NCBI GenBank assembly: GCA_002308115.1
Contig: DBVJ01000102.1
Span: forward strand, 8,055 to 14,157
From: Lachnospiraceae bacterium UBA1267
Lineage (GTDB): Bacteria > Bacillota > Clostridia > Lachnospirales > Lachnospiraceae
Direction of reading: 5' to 3'
Length of the DNA stretch: 6,103 nt
A model generated the notes under the pieces. That model had not been told where the DNA came from and searched no databases. It saw only the letters and a list, made by a program, of their open reading frames with translations. Shown piece by piece: positions 1 to 5,198 of the stretch. Each line of letters starts with the position of its first letter. The first letter of the stretch is position 1. A program made the translations under genes and the position numbers.

Positions 1-483
1 CTGCTGGCCCAGCGGATGCTGGAGAAATACCATTGGCCGTACCTCTCCATCGACCACCTGAAAATGGGCCTGATCCGGAGTGGGAACACCGATCTCACGC
101 CGGAAGATGATGATGCGCTCACAGAGTATCTGTGGCCCATCGTCCGGGAAATGGTGAAGACGGCCATCGAGAACCGCCAGAACCTCATCGTGGAAGGCTG
201 CTACGTCCCTTTCGACTGGCGGAAAGATTTTGATGAGAAGTATCTGGCGTCGATCCGCTTCGTCTGTCTGGCCATGACCGACGCGTACATCGACAAACAA
301 TTTGACGCAATCATGGCGCACGCGTCCGATCTGGAAAACCGTCTTGATGACTCATACTGCACGGCTCGCTGGCTGAAAGCAGAGAATCATAAGTACGGAG
401 AGGGCTTTCAGAGAGCCGGAGAACAGGTCAGCTGGATCGAGAGGGACTACGAAGAGACAATTTCACGCATTCTGGGCCTGTAA
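1..483 (+). CDS. P-loop nucleotide/small-molecule kinase, adenylate-kinase-like (5' truncated)
   Basis: The reading frame is open from base 1 (LLAQRMLEK...), and the first in-frame ATG at 16 falls inside a conserved helix, so the true start lies upstream of the window; 160 residues are visible. The sequence resembles the short Firmicutes proteins often labelled adenylate kinase or AAA/zeta-toxin-like kinase. These open with a GxxxxGKS/T P-loop followed by a helix like LLAQRMLEKY. Here that helix is followed by YLSIDHLKMGL, whose Asp sits where these kinases place the substrate or Mg-binding Asp, and by NLIVEGCYV, the Walker B-like strand (about residues 62-70). Residues 100-130 are charged and lid-like (ENRLDD, ARWLKAE). 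Such proteins phosphorylate a nucleotide or small metabolite in the cytoplasm; the substrate cannot be read from the sequence. The Walker A motif is outside the window, so activity cannot be judged. A toxin role is possible, but no antitoxin gene is visible beside it. The tandem hairpin array starts 8 nt after the TAA stop. Confidence 0.8.
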   Translation: MLAQRMLEKYHWPYLSIDHLKMGLIRSGNTDLTPEDDDALTEYLWPIVREMVKTAIENRQNLIVEGCYVPFDWRKDFDEKYLASIRFVCLAMTDAYIDKQFDAIMAHASDLENRLDDSYCTARWLKAENHKYGEGFQRAGEQVSWIERDYEETISRILGL

Positions 484-490
484 TCCGGGC

Positions 491-831
491 TTCAGTCCAA
501 GCTATCTGAGAGGTTGGTGAGATAGATTGGACCGGTTTTCTCATTTTGGGGATCAAAGTGGGGGCTTGGTCCAATTTATTTGAAAGGTTAACGAGATAGA
601 TTGGACCGGTTTTCTCATTTTAAGGCCTAAAAGCGGGGTTTCAGTCCAAGCTATTTGAGGGCAGCGTGAAAAATGTTGGACCGGCCGGTTCATTTTAGGC
701 CCCGAAGCAGGATTTCGGTCCAATCTAATTAAGGGAAGCCTGAAAAAGCTTGGATTAACGAGCTCATTTCAAGTCTCTAAGCGGGACCTCGGTCCAAGTT
801 ATTTGAGAAAAGCATGAAAAAGCTTGGACTG
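491..831. repeat. Tandem array of five 74-75 bp hairpin-bearing repeat units
   Basis: Five units start at 491, 565, 640, 714 and 788, so the spacings are 74, 75, 74 and 74 bp; the last unit is recognisable only to about 831. Each opens with a YTYRGTCCAA-like block and contains GTCCAA followed by TTGGAC (TTGGAT in unit 4). The start-to-start distance between these arms is exactly 32 nt in all five: 495/527, 569/601, 644/676, 718/750 and 792/824. The arms are inverted complements, so each unit can fold into a 38-nt hairpin. In unit 1 the stem continues through CTATCT/AGATAG. A tail containing TCATTTT follows the hairpin in units 1-3 (TCATTTC in unit 4), then a G-rich segment (for example AAGCGGGG). 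Units 1 and 2 are most alike; units 3-5 form a second subgroup. The period is not a multiple of three and all frames carry stops, so the array is non-coding. It fills almost all of the gap between the kinase stop and the propeller gene. Function is unknown. Confidence 0.92.
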
Positions 832-903
832 ACACGATATGGACATGCCGATGGAGGCGGAGCGGAGCGTTCGATGACTCTATGCGGATCGATGAGGGGA
901 TAT

Positions 904-1938
904 ATGAAGAAGGAAAAAGCGGAAAGAAAATCGAAAAAGGCTGGCAAGATCCTGGGGATCTTCGCCATCGTGCTTCTTCTGGCGGCGATCGGATATCTTG
1001 GGGTATATTTCCTGGGCGACAAAGTCTTTTACAGAGCGTTCTTTCAGGATGCGGAGACCGGCGCGCAGATCCCGGGCTATGAAGACGGCTTTGTGCCTCA
1101 GGGCGTGACCGCGGTCGAAGGCTCGGAGGAGACGCTGATCTGCGGCTACATGAACGGCGAAGGAAATTCCCGGATCTACCGGGTCGCGGCGGACGGGACG
1201 GTCACCAGAATCCTGCTCTTAAGAGAGGACGGAAGCGTCTATTCCGGCCATGCCGGCGGATTCAGCGCTGCAGGGCAATACATTTACGTCAGTAATGCAC
1301 AGAAGATCTTTGTCCTGGACGCGGAAGAGGTGCTCAAGGCCAAAGACGGCGCAGAAGTCGCTTTCAAAGGACACTTCGACGTGCCTTGCCGATCTTCCTT
1401 CTGCTCGACAGACGGGAATATGCTTTACGTCGGGGAATATCATACGAAGGGCTATGAGACCGAAGAGTCGCATAAAGTCGATACCGCGGACGGCATCTAT
1501 CAGGCGCTGGTTTTTGCGTACCGCCTCTCTGATCAGGGTGAATTCGGCATCGAGGACACGGCGAATCCGGCGGCAGCCTATGCAATCTGCGACATTGTGC
1601 AAGGCTTCGCGGTGCTTCCGGACGGAACAGCTGTTGCCTCCTGCTCTGCGGGCTTTGCTTCTGCACATCTTCGGTTTTACCGGACAGACGGAAGCGCCGA
1701 TTCGGTCTTCCCCTATAACGGCAAGGCGCTGCCGCTTTATGTACTGGACAGCCGCCGCGCGACACGCACGGTCACACTGCCGCGCATGAGCGAGGATCTG
1801 GAATGGCGGAACGGGAAGCTTTACATCGGCTTTGAGGGCGGCGCGAAGAAATTCGGCGCGCGTTTACTGCCGTTCAGCACGAAAAATGTGATGACGTACC
1901 GGGTGTATCGTCTAGATAGTTCTGATAGTCTTTCCTGA
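904..1938 (+). CDS. Membrane-anchored extracytoplasmic beta-propeller-like protein, unknown function
   Basis: This is a 344-residue protein if it starts at ATG 904, which follows GAGGGG at 894-899 by 4 nt. Upstream in-frame ATGs exist at 814, 874 and 892; 814 lies inside the last repeat unit and none has as good a ribosome binding site. The N-terminus is very basic (KKEKAERKSKKAGK), then one hydrophobic segment at about residues 16-38 acts as an uncleaved signal anchor, putting the rest outside the membrane. The outer part shows blade-like repeats: a G/D-rich turn and a short hydrophobic strand, as in LICGYMN, RIYRVAADGTV, YIYVSNAQKIFVLD, MLYVGEYH, FAVLPDGTAVAS and KLYIGFEGG. PQGVTAV near residue 65 is the usual opening strand of such propellers. 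I see no catalytic motif or cofactor signature; a surface binding or scaffold role is only inference. The last codons (after about YRVYRLD) run antisense into the regulator gene, overlapping it by 65 bp. I see no convincing promoter for it. Confidence 0.8.
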   Translation: MKKEKAERKSKKAGKILGIFAIVLLLAAIGYLGVYFLGDKVFYRAFFQDAETGAQIPGYEDGFVPQGVTAVEGSEETLICGYMNGEGNSRIYRVAADGTVTRILLLREDGSVYSGHAGGFSAAGQYIYVSNAQKIFVLDAEEVLKAKDGAEVAFKGHFDVPCRSSFCSTDGNMLYVGEYHTKGYETEESHKVDTADGIYQALVFAYRLSDQGEFGIEDTANPAAAYAICDIVQGFAVLPDGTAVASCSAGFASAHLRFYRTDGSADSVFPYNGKALPLYVLDSRRATRTVTLPRMSEDLEWRNGKLYIGFEGGAKKFGARLLPFSTKNVMTYRVYRLDSSDSLS

Positions 1939-2587
1939 GATGTTCCCGCATGAGCTCGCGGGCCAGCGCGCCGTTCCGGCCGGCGATCGCTTCTGCAATG
2001 CGGCGGTGTTCTTCAATGCCGCTTAAGTAGATCGCGAGCGTTAAGCTGTCGAGGACACGGAGGCCGCGCAGCTGGCTTTCCAGCGACTGATAGAAGCCGT
2101 AGAGCACTTTGTTGTGGGTGATCCTGGCAAGTGTCCTGTGAAAATCGAATCCGCGGGCCATGAGATGATCACGGTCTTTGTATTCTTCCATGCGGTCGAC
2201 GCATTGAAGCAGTTCTTCTGCTTCCGCCGGCCGCGCTTTTTTTGCGGCAAGACAAGCGAGTTCCGGTTCTAGAATATAGCGCGTGTGGATCAGGTCGGAG
2301 AGGTTTTCCGGGTCGGCCATGATCCGGACAAATGCGCGGGTCTCCAGAAGCGCTTCCGCCTCTTCGGACACATAGGTGCCGGAACCGGGGCGGGAGATCA
2401 GAATGCCTTCGCTCTGAAGGACTTTGATGGCGGTACGGACGGTATCGCGGCTCACGCAGAACAAGTCGGCCAGAAGAACTTCAGAAGGAATCTTCTGGCC
2501 GGCAGTCCAGACTTCGTCGCGAATCTTGGCCGTGATGAGTCCGGCCACGTCGTCAAACAGTTTTGTACGTTTCAGGGAATCACTCAT
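1874..2587 (-). CDS. GntR-family transcriptional regulator, FadR/FCD subfamily
   Basis: This 237-residue repressor-type protein has an N-terminal winged helix at about residues 8-73. It shows KIPSEVLLADLFCVSRDTVRTA (split here at V44/S46 of the recognition helix), then QSEGILISRPGSGTYV as the wing. The C-terminal all-helical FCD ligand domain spans about residues 85-225. FCD domains often bind a metal through an Asp and three His. Three His are in place: H150 (FDFH), H194 (EEHRR) and H216 (REHLRKD). The Asp usually four residues before the first His is Gly here, with an Asp two residues before instead. The ATG overlaps the stop of the cyclodeaminase-family gene as TAATG, and no good Shine-Dalgarno precedes it, so translation is probably coupled. 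FCD regulators typically sense the organic or amino acid substrate of the neighbouring enzyme, so autoregulation of this pair is the likely role. The final 12 or so residues (DDTPGTSSHFSC) look like a non-conserved tail created by reading into the convergent gene. Confidence 0.93.
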   Translation of the reverse strand: MSDSLKRTKLFDDVAGLITAKIRDEVWTAGQKIPSEVLLADLFCVSRDTVRTAIKVLQSEGILISRPGSGTYVSEEAEALLETRAFVRIMADPENLSDLIHTRYILEPELACLAAKKARPAEAEELLQCVDRMEEYKDRDHLMARGFDFHRTLARITHNKVLYGFYQSLESQLRGLRVLDSLTLAIYLSGIEEHRRIAEAIAGRNGALARELMREHLRKDYQNYLDDTPGTSSHFSC

Positions 2588-3570
2588 TATGACATGTCTA
2601 CTTCCGTGACCGGAAGTCCGGCCGCGAGGACTTTCTCAAGCGCGAGTGCAGCGAGCGCAACGTCCAGCATGCCTGTGCCGATGATCTGTGCGTAGATACG
2701 GTCCTTCGGGTTCGTGCGAGCCTGCATTTTCCCCGCCAGAACGTCCGGAATGAGAATGTCAAAGGAATCCGCGGTGATCTCGCCCATTTCCGCCAGCTCC
2801 TTGAGGTTTCCGCGGTGGAGGGACTGGCCGATCTGATCGACGGCGATCTTGTCTGCTTTCCGGACCACGTCGAAACTGACTTCACGGAAGGAACCCATGG
2901 TCATGACGAGCGCGCCTTCCTTGACCCAGGGTTCTTCCACCAGATCCGCGTTGGCGTTGGTAATGGTGATGATGACGTCGGCTCCCCGGCAGCCTTCTTC
3001 GTTGGAACGGCAGTTCACGAACTTCCACGGAGCGTCGGGGAAGCGCGCGGCAAAGCGTTCTTTGGCCTCTTCCGAAATGTCGCAGAGCCGGACCTCTTTC
3101 ATGTCCAGAACCTTACTCATGCAGAGAAGAGAAGCGTAAGCCTGCGTGCCGGTGCCGATCAGCGTGACGACGTCTGTCTTCGAGGCCAGAAGCTTTGTCA
3201 TGATGGCAGGCTGCGCGCCCGTGCGGAGGTCGGAAATGAGATCGCCGGAGAGGACTGCCTTGAGAATACCGGTCTCAGGATCCAGAAGGACCACGTTGGC
3301 CTTGATATAGGGAAGCCCGATGGACTTGTTCTTTCCGTAGCCGCCCACCAGTTTGATGCCGGCGGTGTTCATGGGACCAATATAGGCGGGCATCGAATTG
3401 AACCAGCCGTCCACGCCCAAAGAGGACATGTCCGTCGTGATCTTGTTGGGCATGATGACCTTGCCCTCCGAGTACCAGCGCCAGGTCTTCTCGACGATAT
3501 CCAGCGCGTCTTCCGGGGTCAGCACCTTCCGGATCGCTTCCTCGTTTACAATGATTGCTTTCTGTTCCAT
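2587..3570 (-). CDS. Ornithine cyclodeaminase / mu-crystallin family NAD(P)-dependent enzyme
   Basis: The 327-residue length is normal for the family, taking ATG 3570 (MEQKAIIVNEE), which has GGGGG about 10 nt upstream. An in-frame ATG at 3594 would add eight residues but would put that binding site inside the gene. Family landmarks in order: MPAYIG near 60, GIKLVGGYGKN with K73 (the substrate-carboxylate Lys), LPYIKANVVLLDPETG, the signature DLRTGAQPA with R116, the Rossmann loop LIGTGTQA at 137-144, VIITITNA after the second half of the Rossmann fold, and AVDQIGQ with D245, the expected catalytic Asp. Members include ornithine cyclodeaminase (ornithine to proline plus ammonia), alanine dehydrogenase, ketimine and pyrroline-2-carboxylate reductases, so the substrate is not fixed by family membership. 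The Glu that classical ornithine cyclodeaminase carries just before the Met-Pro pair appears to be Asn58, which argues against assigning that exact reaction. It is the first gene of a two-gene unit with the GntR regulator and has its own promoter. Confidence 0.9.
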   Translation of the reverse strand: MEQKAIIVNEEAIRKVLTPEDALDIVEKTWRWYSEGKVIMPNKITTDMSSLGVDGWFNSMPAYIGPMNTAGIKLVGGYGKNKSIGLPYIKANVVLLDPETGILKAVLSGDLISDLRTGAQPAIMTKLLASKTDVVTLIGTGTQAYASLLCMSKVLDMKEVRLCDISEEAKERFAARFPDAPWKFVNCRSNEEGCRGADVIITITNANADLVEEPWVKEGALVMTMGSFREVSFDVVRKADKIAVDQIGQSLHRGNLKELAEMGEITADSFDILIPDVLAGKMQARTNPKDRIYAQIIGTGMLDVALAALALEKVLAAGLPVTEVDMS

Positions 3571-3655
3571 GAAAAATACCCCCGTAGAAAACATGCTTGA
3601 GAAAAAGGCAGAACGTTTGCCGGGAAACTGTTATCCGAGAACATTTCTGTATTCT

Positions 3656-3683
3656 ATTGTGAATGATTCCGCGGGAAAGTCAA
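3656..3683 (-). promoter_or_regulatory. Candidate sigma-A promoter for the cyclodeaminase-GntR operon
   Basis: Read on the minus strand, TTGACT (3683-3678) is followed after 16 bp by CACAAT (3661-3656); taking 17 bp gives ACAATA instead. The -35 matches five of six consensus positions and the -10 four of six. This would start transcription near 3648 and give a leader of roughly 80 nt before ATG 3570. Two small inverted repeats overlap the -10 and spacer: ATTC-N6-GAAT (3651-3664) and GAATGATTC (3661-3669). They are possible contacts for the GntR product, though neither matches the usual TGGT-N-ACCA type of FadR-like operator. Confidence 0.55.
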
Positions 3684-3718
3684 GAAAAAAGCGGACTGTT
3701 TAGCAGTGTGCTTTCTTA
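3684..3718 (-). terminator. Probable rho-independent terminator after the GNAT gene
   Basis: On the minus strand, immediately after the GNAT stop codon, GC-N2-ACTG-CTAAA-CAGT-N2-GC (3711-3691) can form a hairpin with a 5-nt loop and a two-base internal mismatch. The A-rich stretch AAGAAA lies before it and a run of six T after it (3690-3685), which can extend the stem as in many intrinsic terminators. It separates the AlkZ-related/GNAT operon from the downstream promoter of the cyclodeaminase-GntR operon. The internal mismatch makes it moderate rather than strong. Confidence 0.55.
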
Positions 3719-4225
3719 CCCCAGCTGATACGCCTTCCGGGGACTGCCGTCCGACACGTAAATGATCCCGCAGTACCTGAAGCCGCATTCCAGAAGCTTT
3801 TTCTGCATGGTCTTGTTGTCCGCGTGGGTGTCGCAGCGGACGGTTGCAATCCGGGTGAGGCACCAGGGCACGATGGCCCTCATGACGCCGTGGACCCGGG
3901 CATCGTGTGCAGCACGGTGGATCGTGCCGTAGGGGGCATCGGAAGGCCATTTACCGTCTTCGATGACCTGGTAAGTCGGATCGTCTCCGATGATGAAAGC
4001 AAATACAAAATGAGGGGCATCCTCTTCGTCTGTACCGACAAAGAGCTGCCCTTTTTCAATGTCAGCCGCGGCCCGGTCGCCCGGAAAGCCCTCCCCGGCC
4101 CACTGGGTCAGGTTGCCTTCAGATCGCATGTAACGGACAGCGGTCCCGAAGATCGCCCGGATGGCGGAAATGTCTTCCACGCGGGCGGGACGGATGGTCA
4201 GTTCAGAGGCATCGTAGATTTTCAT
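3716..4225 (-). CDS. GNAT-family N-acetyltransferase
   Basis: This 169-residue single-domain protein transfers an acetyl group from acetyl-CoA to an unidentified amine. The N-terminus LTIRPARVEDISAIRAIF (about residues 9-26) is the typical GNAT first strand and helix. QWAGEGFPG (41-49) matches the W-x(4)-P segment common in this subgroup. PHFVFAFIIGDDPTYQVI (71-88) is the central strand pair, and GTIHRAAHDARVHGVMRAIVPWC (split here: TIHR 101-104, then HGVMRA 112-117) is motif A. Motif A lacks the classical R-G-x-G-x-G/A and reads R-x-H-G-V-M, which I recall as normal for a Firmicutes clade of such proteins. DTHADNKTMQKKLLECGF (132-149) is motif B, followed by the end strand GIIYV. It starts 4 nt after the upstream gene's TAG with no clear Shine-Dalgarno, implying translational coupling. 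The substrate is unknown and the neighbour gives no clue. Confidence 0.92.
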   Translation of the reverse strand: MKIYDASELTIRPARVEDISAIRAIFGTAVRYMRSEGNLTQWAGEGFPGDRAAADIEKGQLFVGTDEEDAPHFVFAFIIGDDPTYQVIEDGKWPSDAPYGTIHRAAHDARVHGVMRAIVPWCLTRIATVRCDTHADNKTMQKKLLECGFRYCGIIYVSDGSPRKAYQLG

Positions 4226-4229
4226 GGCT

Positions 4230-4919
4230 CTATTTCAGAAGTTTTTTAAGTTCCTTCGGGTCTGCGCCGGGAAGTTTCTTTTCAAGCTGTGCGAGGATCC
4301 GCTCGAAGGATTCCTTCGGGGCTCTTTCATAAGCTTCACGTCCAAGACCGTCATACCACTGGTCCGAAAGCCCGTAGCGTGCGACGCCCCAGCCGTATTC
4401 TTTTCCGTCTTTGGCTTTCTGGTATTCAAAATTCACCGGCTCCACATAGCACTGCATCTGGAGTCTGGTGATGACCGTTTCAAAACCGGTCTGGCCGCCT
4501 TTTCCGTAACCGAGGGCTGCTTTCAGTCCCTTGGAGAGGGTGGGGCCGTTCTTTGCGAGGTAGTCGACGATTTCTTTGTCTTTACGGGGCGCGAGGCCGT
4601 CGTCAAAACGCGCGTCAAAATCGTAGCCGTCCCGCCGATAGTTTGAAAGATCCGGGAACCATTCGGGGCTCACAAAGCCTGCACGGCCGCGGAAGAACTT
4701 GCCGTAAACCAGCACACGGTCGGCAGCCAGCTCGCCTTTCCATTCCCAGACAGGCCAGCTGATGCGGCCTTCCCAGTCGCCGCCGTACCAGGCGGAAGAG
4801 GCGACATTTTCCTCGATCGAGAAGCCGGGCACTTCGTTCGTGAAGAAGGGCAGGAAGCCCAGCTCTTTCGTGAGCGCGACGAGGTCTTCTTTTGTGCAGA
4901 TCGTTTTCAGACGGATCAT
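4230..4919 (-). CDS. Uncharacterised conserved protein of the AlkZ-related type
   Basis: ATG 4919 is chosen (229 aa, MIRLKTICTKEDL) because AAAGG sits 9 nt upstream; the alternative ATG at 4928 abuts that motif with no spacing. I recognise the pattern as a compact Firmicutes family that databases tend to label AlkZ-related, but I recall this from general knowledge and could not search. Visible parts: an N-terminal helix and GFLPFF, PGFSIEENV, a Trp-rich stretch (WYGGDWEGRISWPVWEWKG, about 44-62), YGKFFRGRAGFVSPEWFPD (72-90), NYRRDGYDFDARFDDG (93-108), LSKGLKAALGYGKGG (128-142) and TRLQMQCYV (151-159), which looks like a winged-helix unit. A Lys-rich helix ends the protein. AlkZ/YcaQ proteins are DNA glycosylases that unhook interstrand crosslinks, but I do not see a clear catalytic QxQ motif, so DNA repair is not claimed. 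It is first in an operon with the GNAT gene and is preceded by a good promoter. Confidence 0.7.
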   Translation of the reverse strand: MIRLKTICTKEDLVALTKELGFLPFFTNEVPGFSIEENVASSAWYGGDWEGRISWPVWEWKGELAADRVLVYGKFFRGRAGFVSPEWFPDLSNYRRDGYDFDARFDDGLAPRKDKEIVDYLAKNGPTLSKGLKAALGYGKGGQTGFETVITRLQMQCYVEPVNFEYQKAKDGKEYGWGVARYGLSDQWYDGLGREAYERAPKESFERILAQLEKKLPGADPKELKKLLK

Positions 4920-4948
4920 GGAAAGCATCCTTTCATGACTATGCCCTC

Positions 4949-4977
4949 ACTATAAATCAGCGGCGTGTCTTTTTCAA
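4949..4977 (-). promoter_or_regulatory. Sigma-A promoter for the AlkZ-related/GNAT operon
   Basis: On the minus strand TTGAAA (4977-4972), exactly 17 bp, then TATAGT (4954-4949). Both hexamers are close to consensus and the spacing is ideal. Transcription should start near 4942, giving a short leader of about 20-25 nt before ATG 4919, which includes the AAAGG ribosome binding site. Confidence 0.75.
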
Positions 4978-5032
4978 GCAAGACCCTTTCCGCCGGTAAA
5001 TCTGCGCCACAGAGCCCTTCCGGCGACAATCG

Positions 5033-5074
5033 ATTGCAAAAGAGGATTGCAAAAGGTGCAGGAACACATTGCAA
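5033..5074. promoter_or_regulatory. Three ATTGCAA direct repeats, candidate operator
   Basis: ATTGCAA occurs at 5033-5039, 5046-5052 and 5068-5074. The first two belong to a nearly exact 13-bp direct repeat (GATTGCAAAAGAG / GATTGCAAAAGGT). The core TTGCAA is itself palindromic. The cluster lies 37-78 bp upstream of the -35 of the sugar kinase promoter and about 55-95 bp upstream of the divergent AlkZ-related promoter. That is a usual place for an activator or distal repressor site. It does not fit the cre consensus for CcpA well. The binding protein is unknown. Confidence 0.5.
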
Positions 5075-5110
5075 GGCTTGTTTTTGTATGGTGTTTTGCC
5101 GGATTGTCCA

Positions 5111-5140
5111 TTGACTATAATGTAAAAAAACTTATATAAT
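5111..5140 (+). promoter_or_regulatory. Strong sigma-A promoter for the PfkB sugar kinase
   Basis: TTGACT (5111-5116), 18 bp, then a perfect TATAAT (5135-5140), with an A-rich spacer. The expected start is near 5147, giving a leader of about 50 nt. A second TATAAT at 5116-5121 overlaps the -35 but has no acceptable -35 of its own at 16-18 bp, so the downstream hexamer is taken as the real one. Confidence 0.85.
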
Positions 5141-5151
5141 CACAATAGGTC

Positions 5152-5175
5152 TTTGCGGCACGTATGGCTCGCAAA
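5152..5175 (+). promoter_or_regulatory. Inverted repeat in the sugar kinase leader
   Basis: TTTGCG (5152-5157) and CGCAAA (5170-5175) are perfect inverted complements separated by 12 nt, and they lie within the first 30 or so nucleotides of the predicted transcript. The position fits a repressor operator just downstream of the start site. A leader hairpin is also possible, but it has no T-run and so is not a terminator. The arms share the TTGC/GCAA core of the upstream ATTGCAA repeats. Confidence 0.4.
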
Positions 5176-5184
5176 AACACATTT

Positions 5185-5191
5185 AAGGAGG
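5185..5191 (+). promoter_or_regulatory. Ribosome binding site of the sugar kinase
   Basis: AAGGAGG is a full anti-Shine-Dalgarno match ending 7 nt before ATG 5199. It fixes that start codon over the later in-frame ATGs and suggests high expression once transcribed. Confidence 0.9.
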
Positions 5192-5198
5192 ATCGGAA

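Noticed and set aside
1..483. Zeta-type toxin of a toxin-antitoxin pair
   Set aside because: No antitoxin is visible next to it, and the sequence fits the housekeeping-like small kinase family better; the upstream side is not in the window, so this is not fully excluded.
491..831. CRISPR array
   Set aside because: The whole 74-75 bp unit is repeated with divergence; there are no short identical repeats separated by unrelated spacers, and no cas genes.
491..831. Integron attC sites or tRNA cluster
   Set aside because: The arms lack the RYYYAAC/GTTRRRY core sites of attC, no integrase is present, and the units cannot form a cloverleaf with T-loop and acceptor stem.
777..1022. Minus-strand 81-residue open frame
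   Set aside because: It overlaps the array and the propeller gene start, has an arginine/proline-rich shadow composition and no ribosome binding site.
1945..1962. CCCGC/GCGGG hairpin as terminator of the propeller gene
   Set aside because: It lies inside the GntR coding sequence and is followed by GC-rich sequence with no T-run.
2815..3600. Plus-strand 261-residue open frame opposite the cyclodeaminase-family gene
   Set aside because: It is the antisense of a clearly recognised enzyme with conserved motifs; it has no recognisable domain or ribosome binding site.
3654..3661. CACAATAG shared with the sugar kinase promoter (5141-5148)
   Set aside because: A single 8-mer shared by two regions of this size is expected by chance often enough, and it sits at different positions relative to the promoters.
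5068..5082. cre site for CcpA upstream of the sugar kinase
   Set aside because: The central CG and the right half of the cre consensus are not matched.
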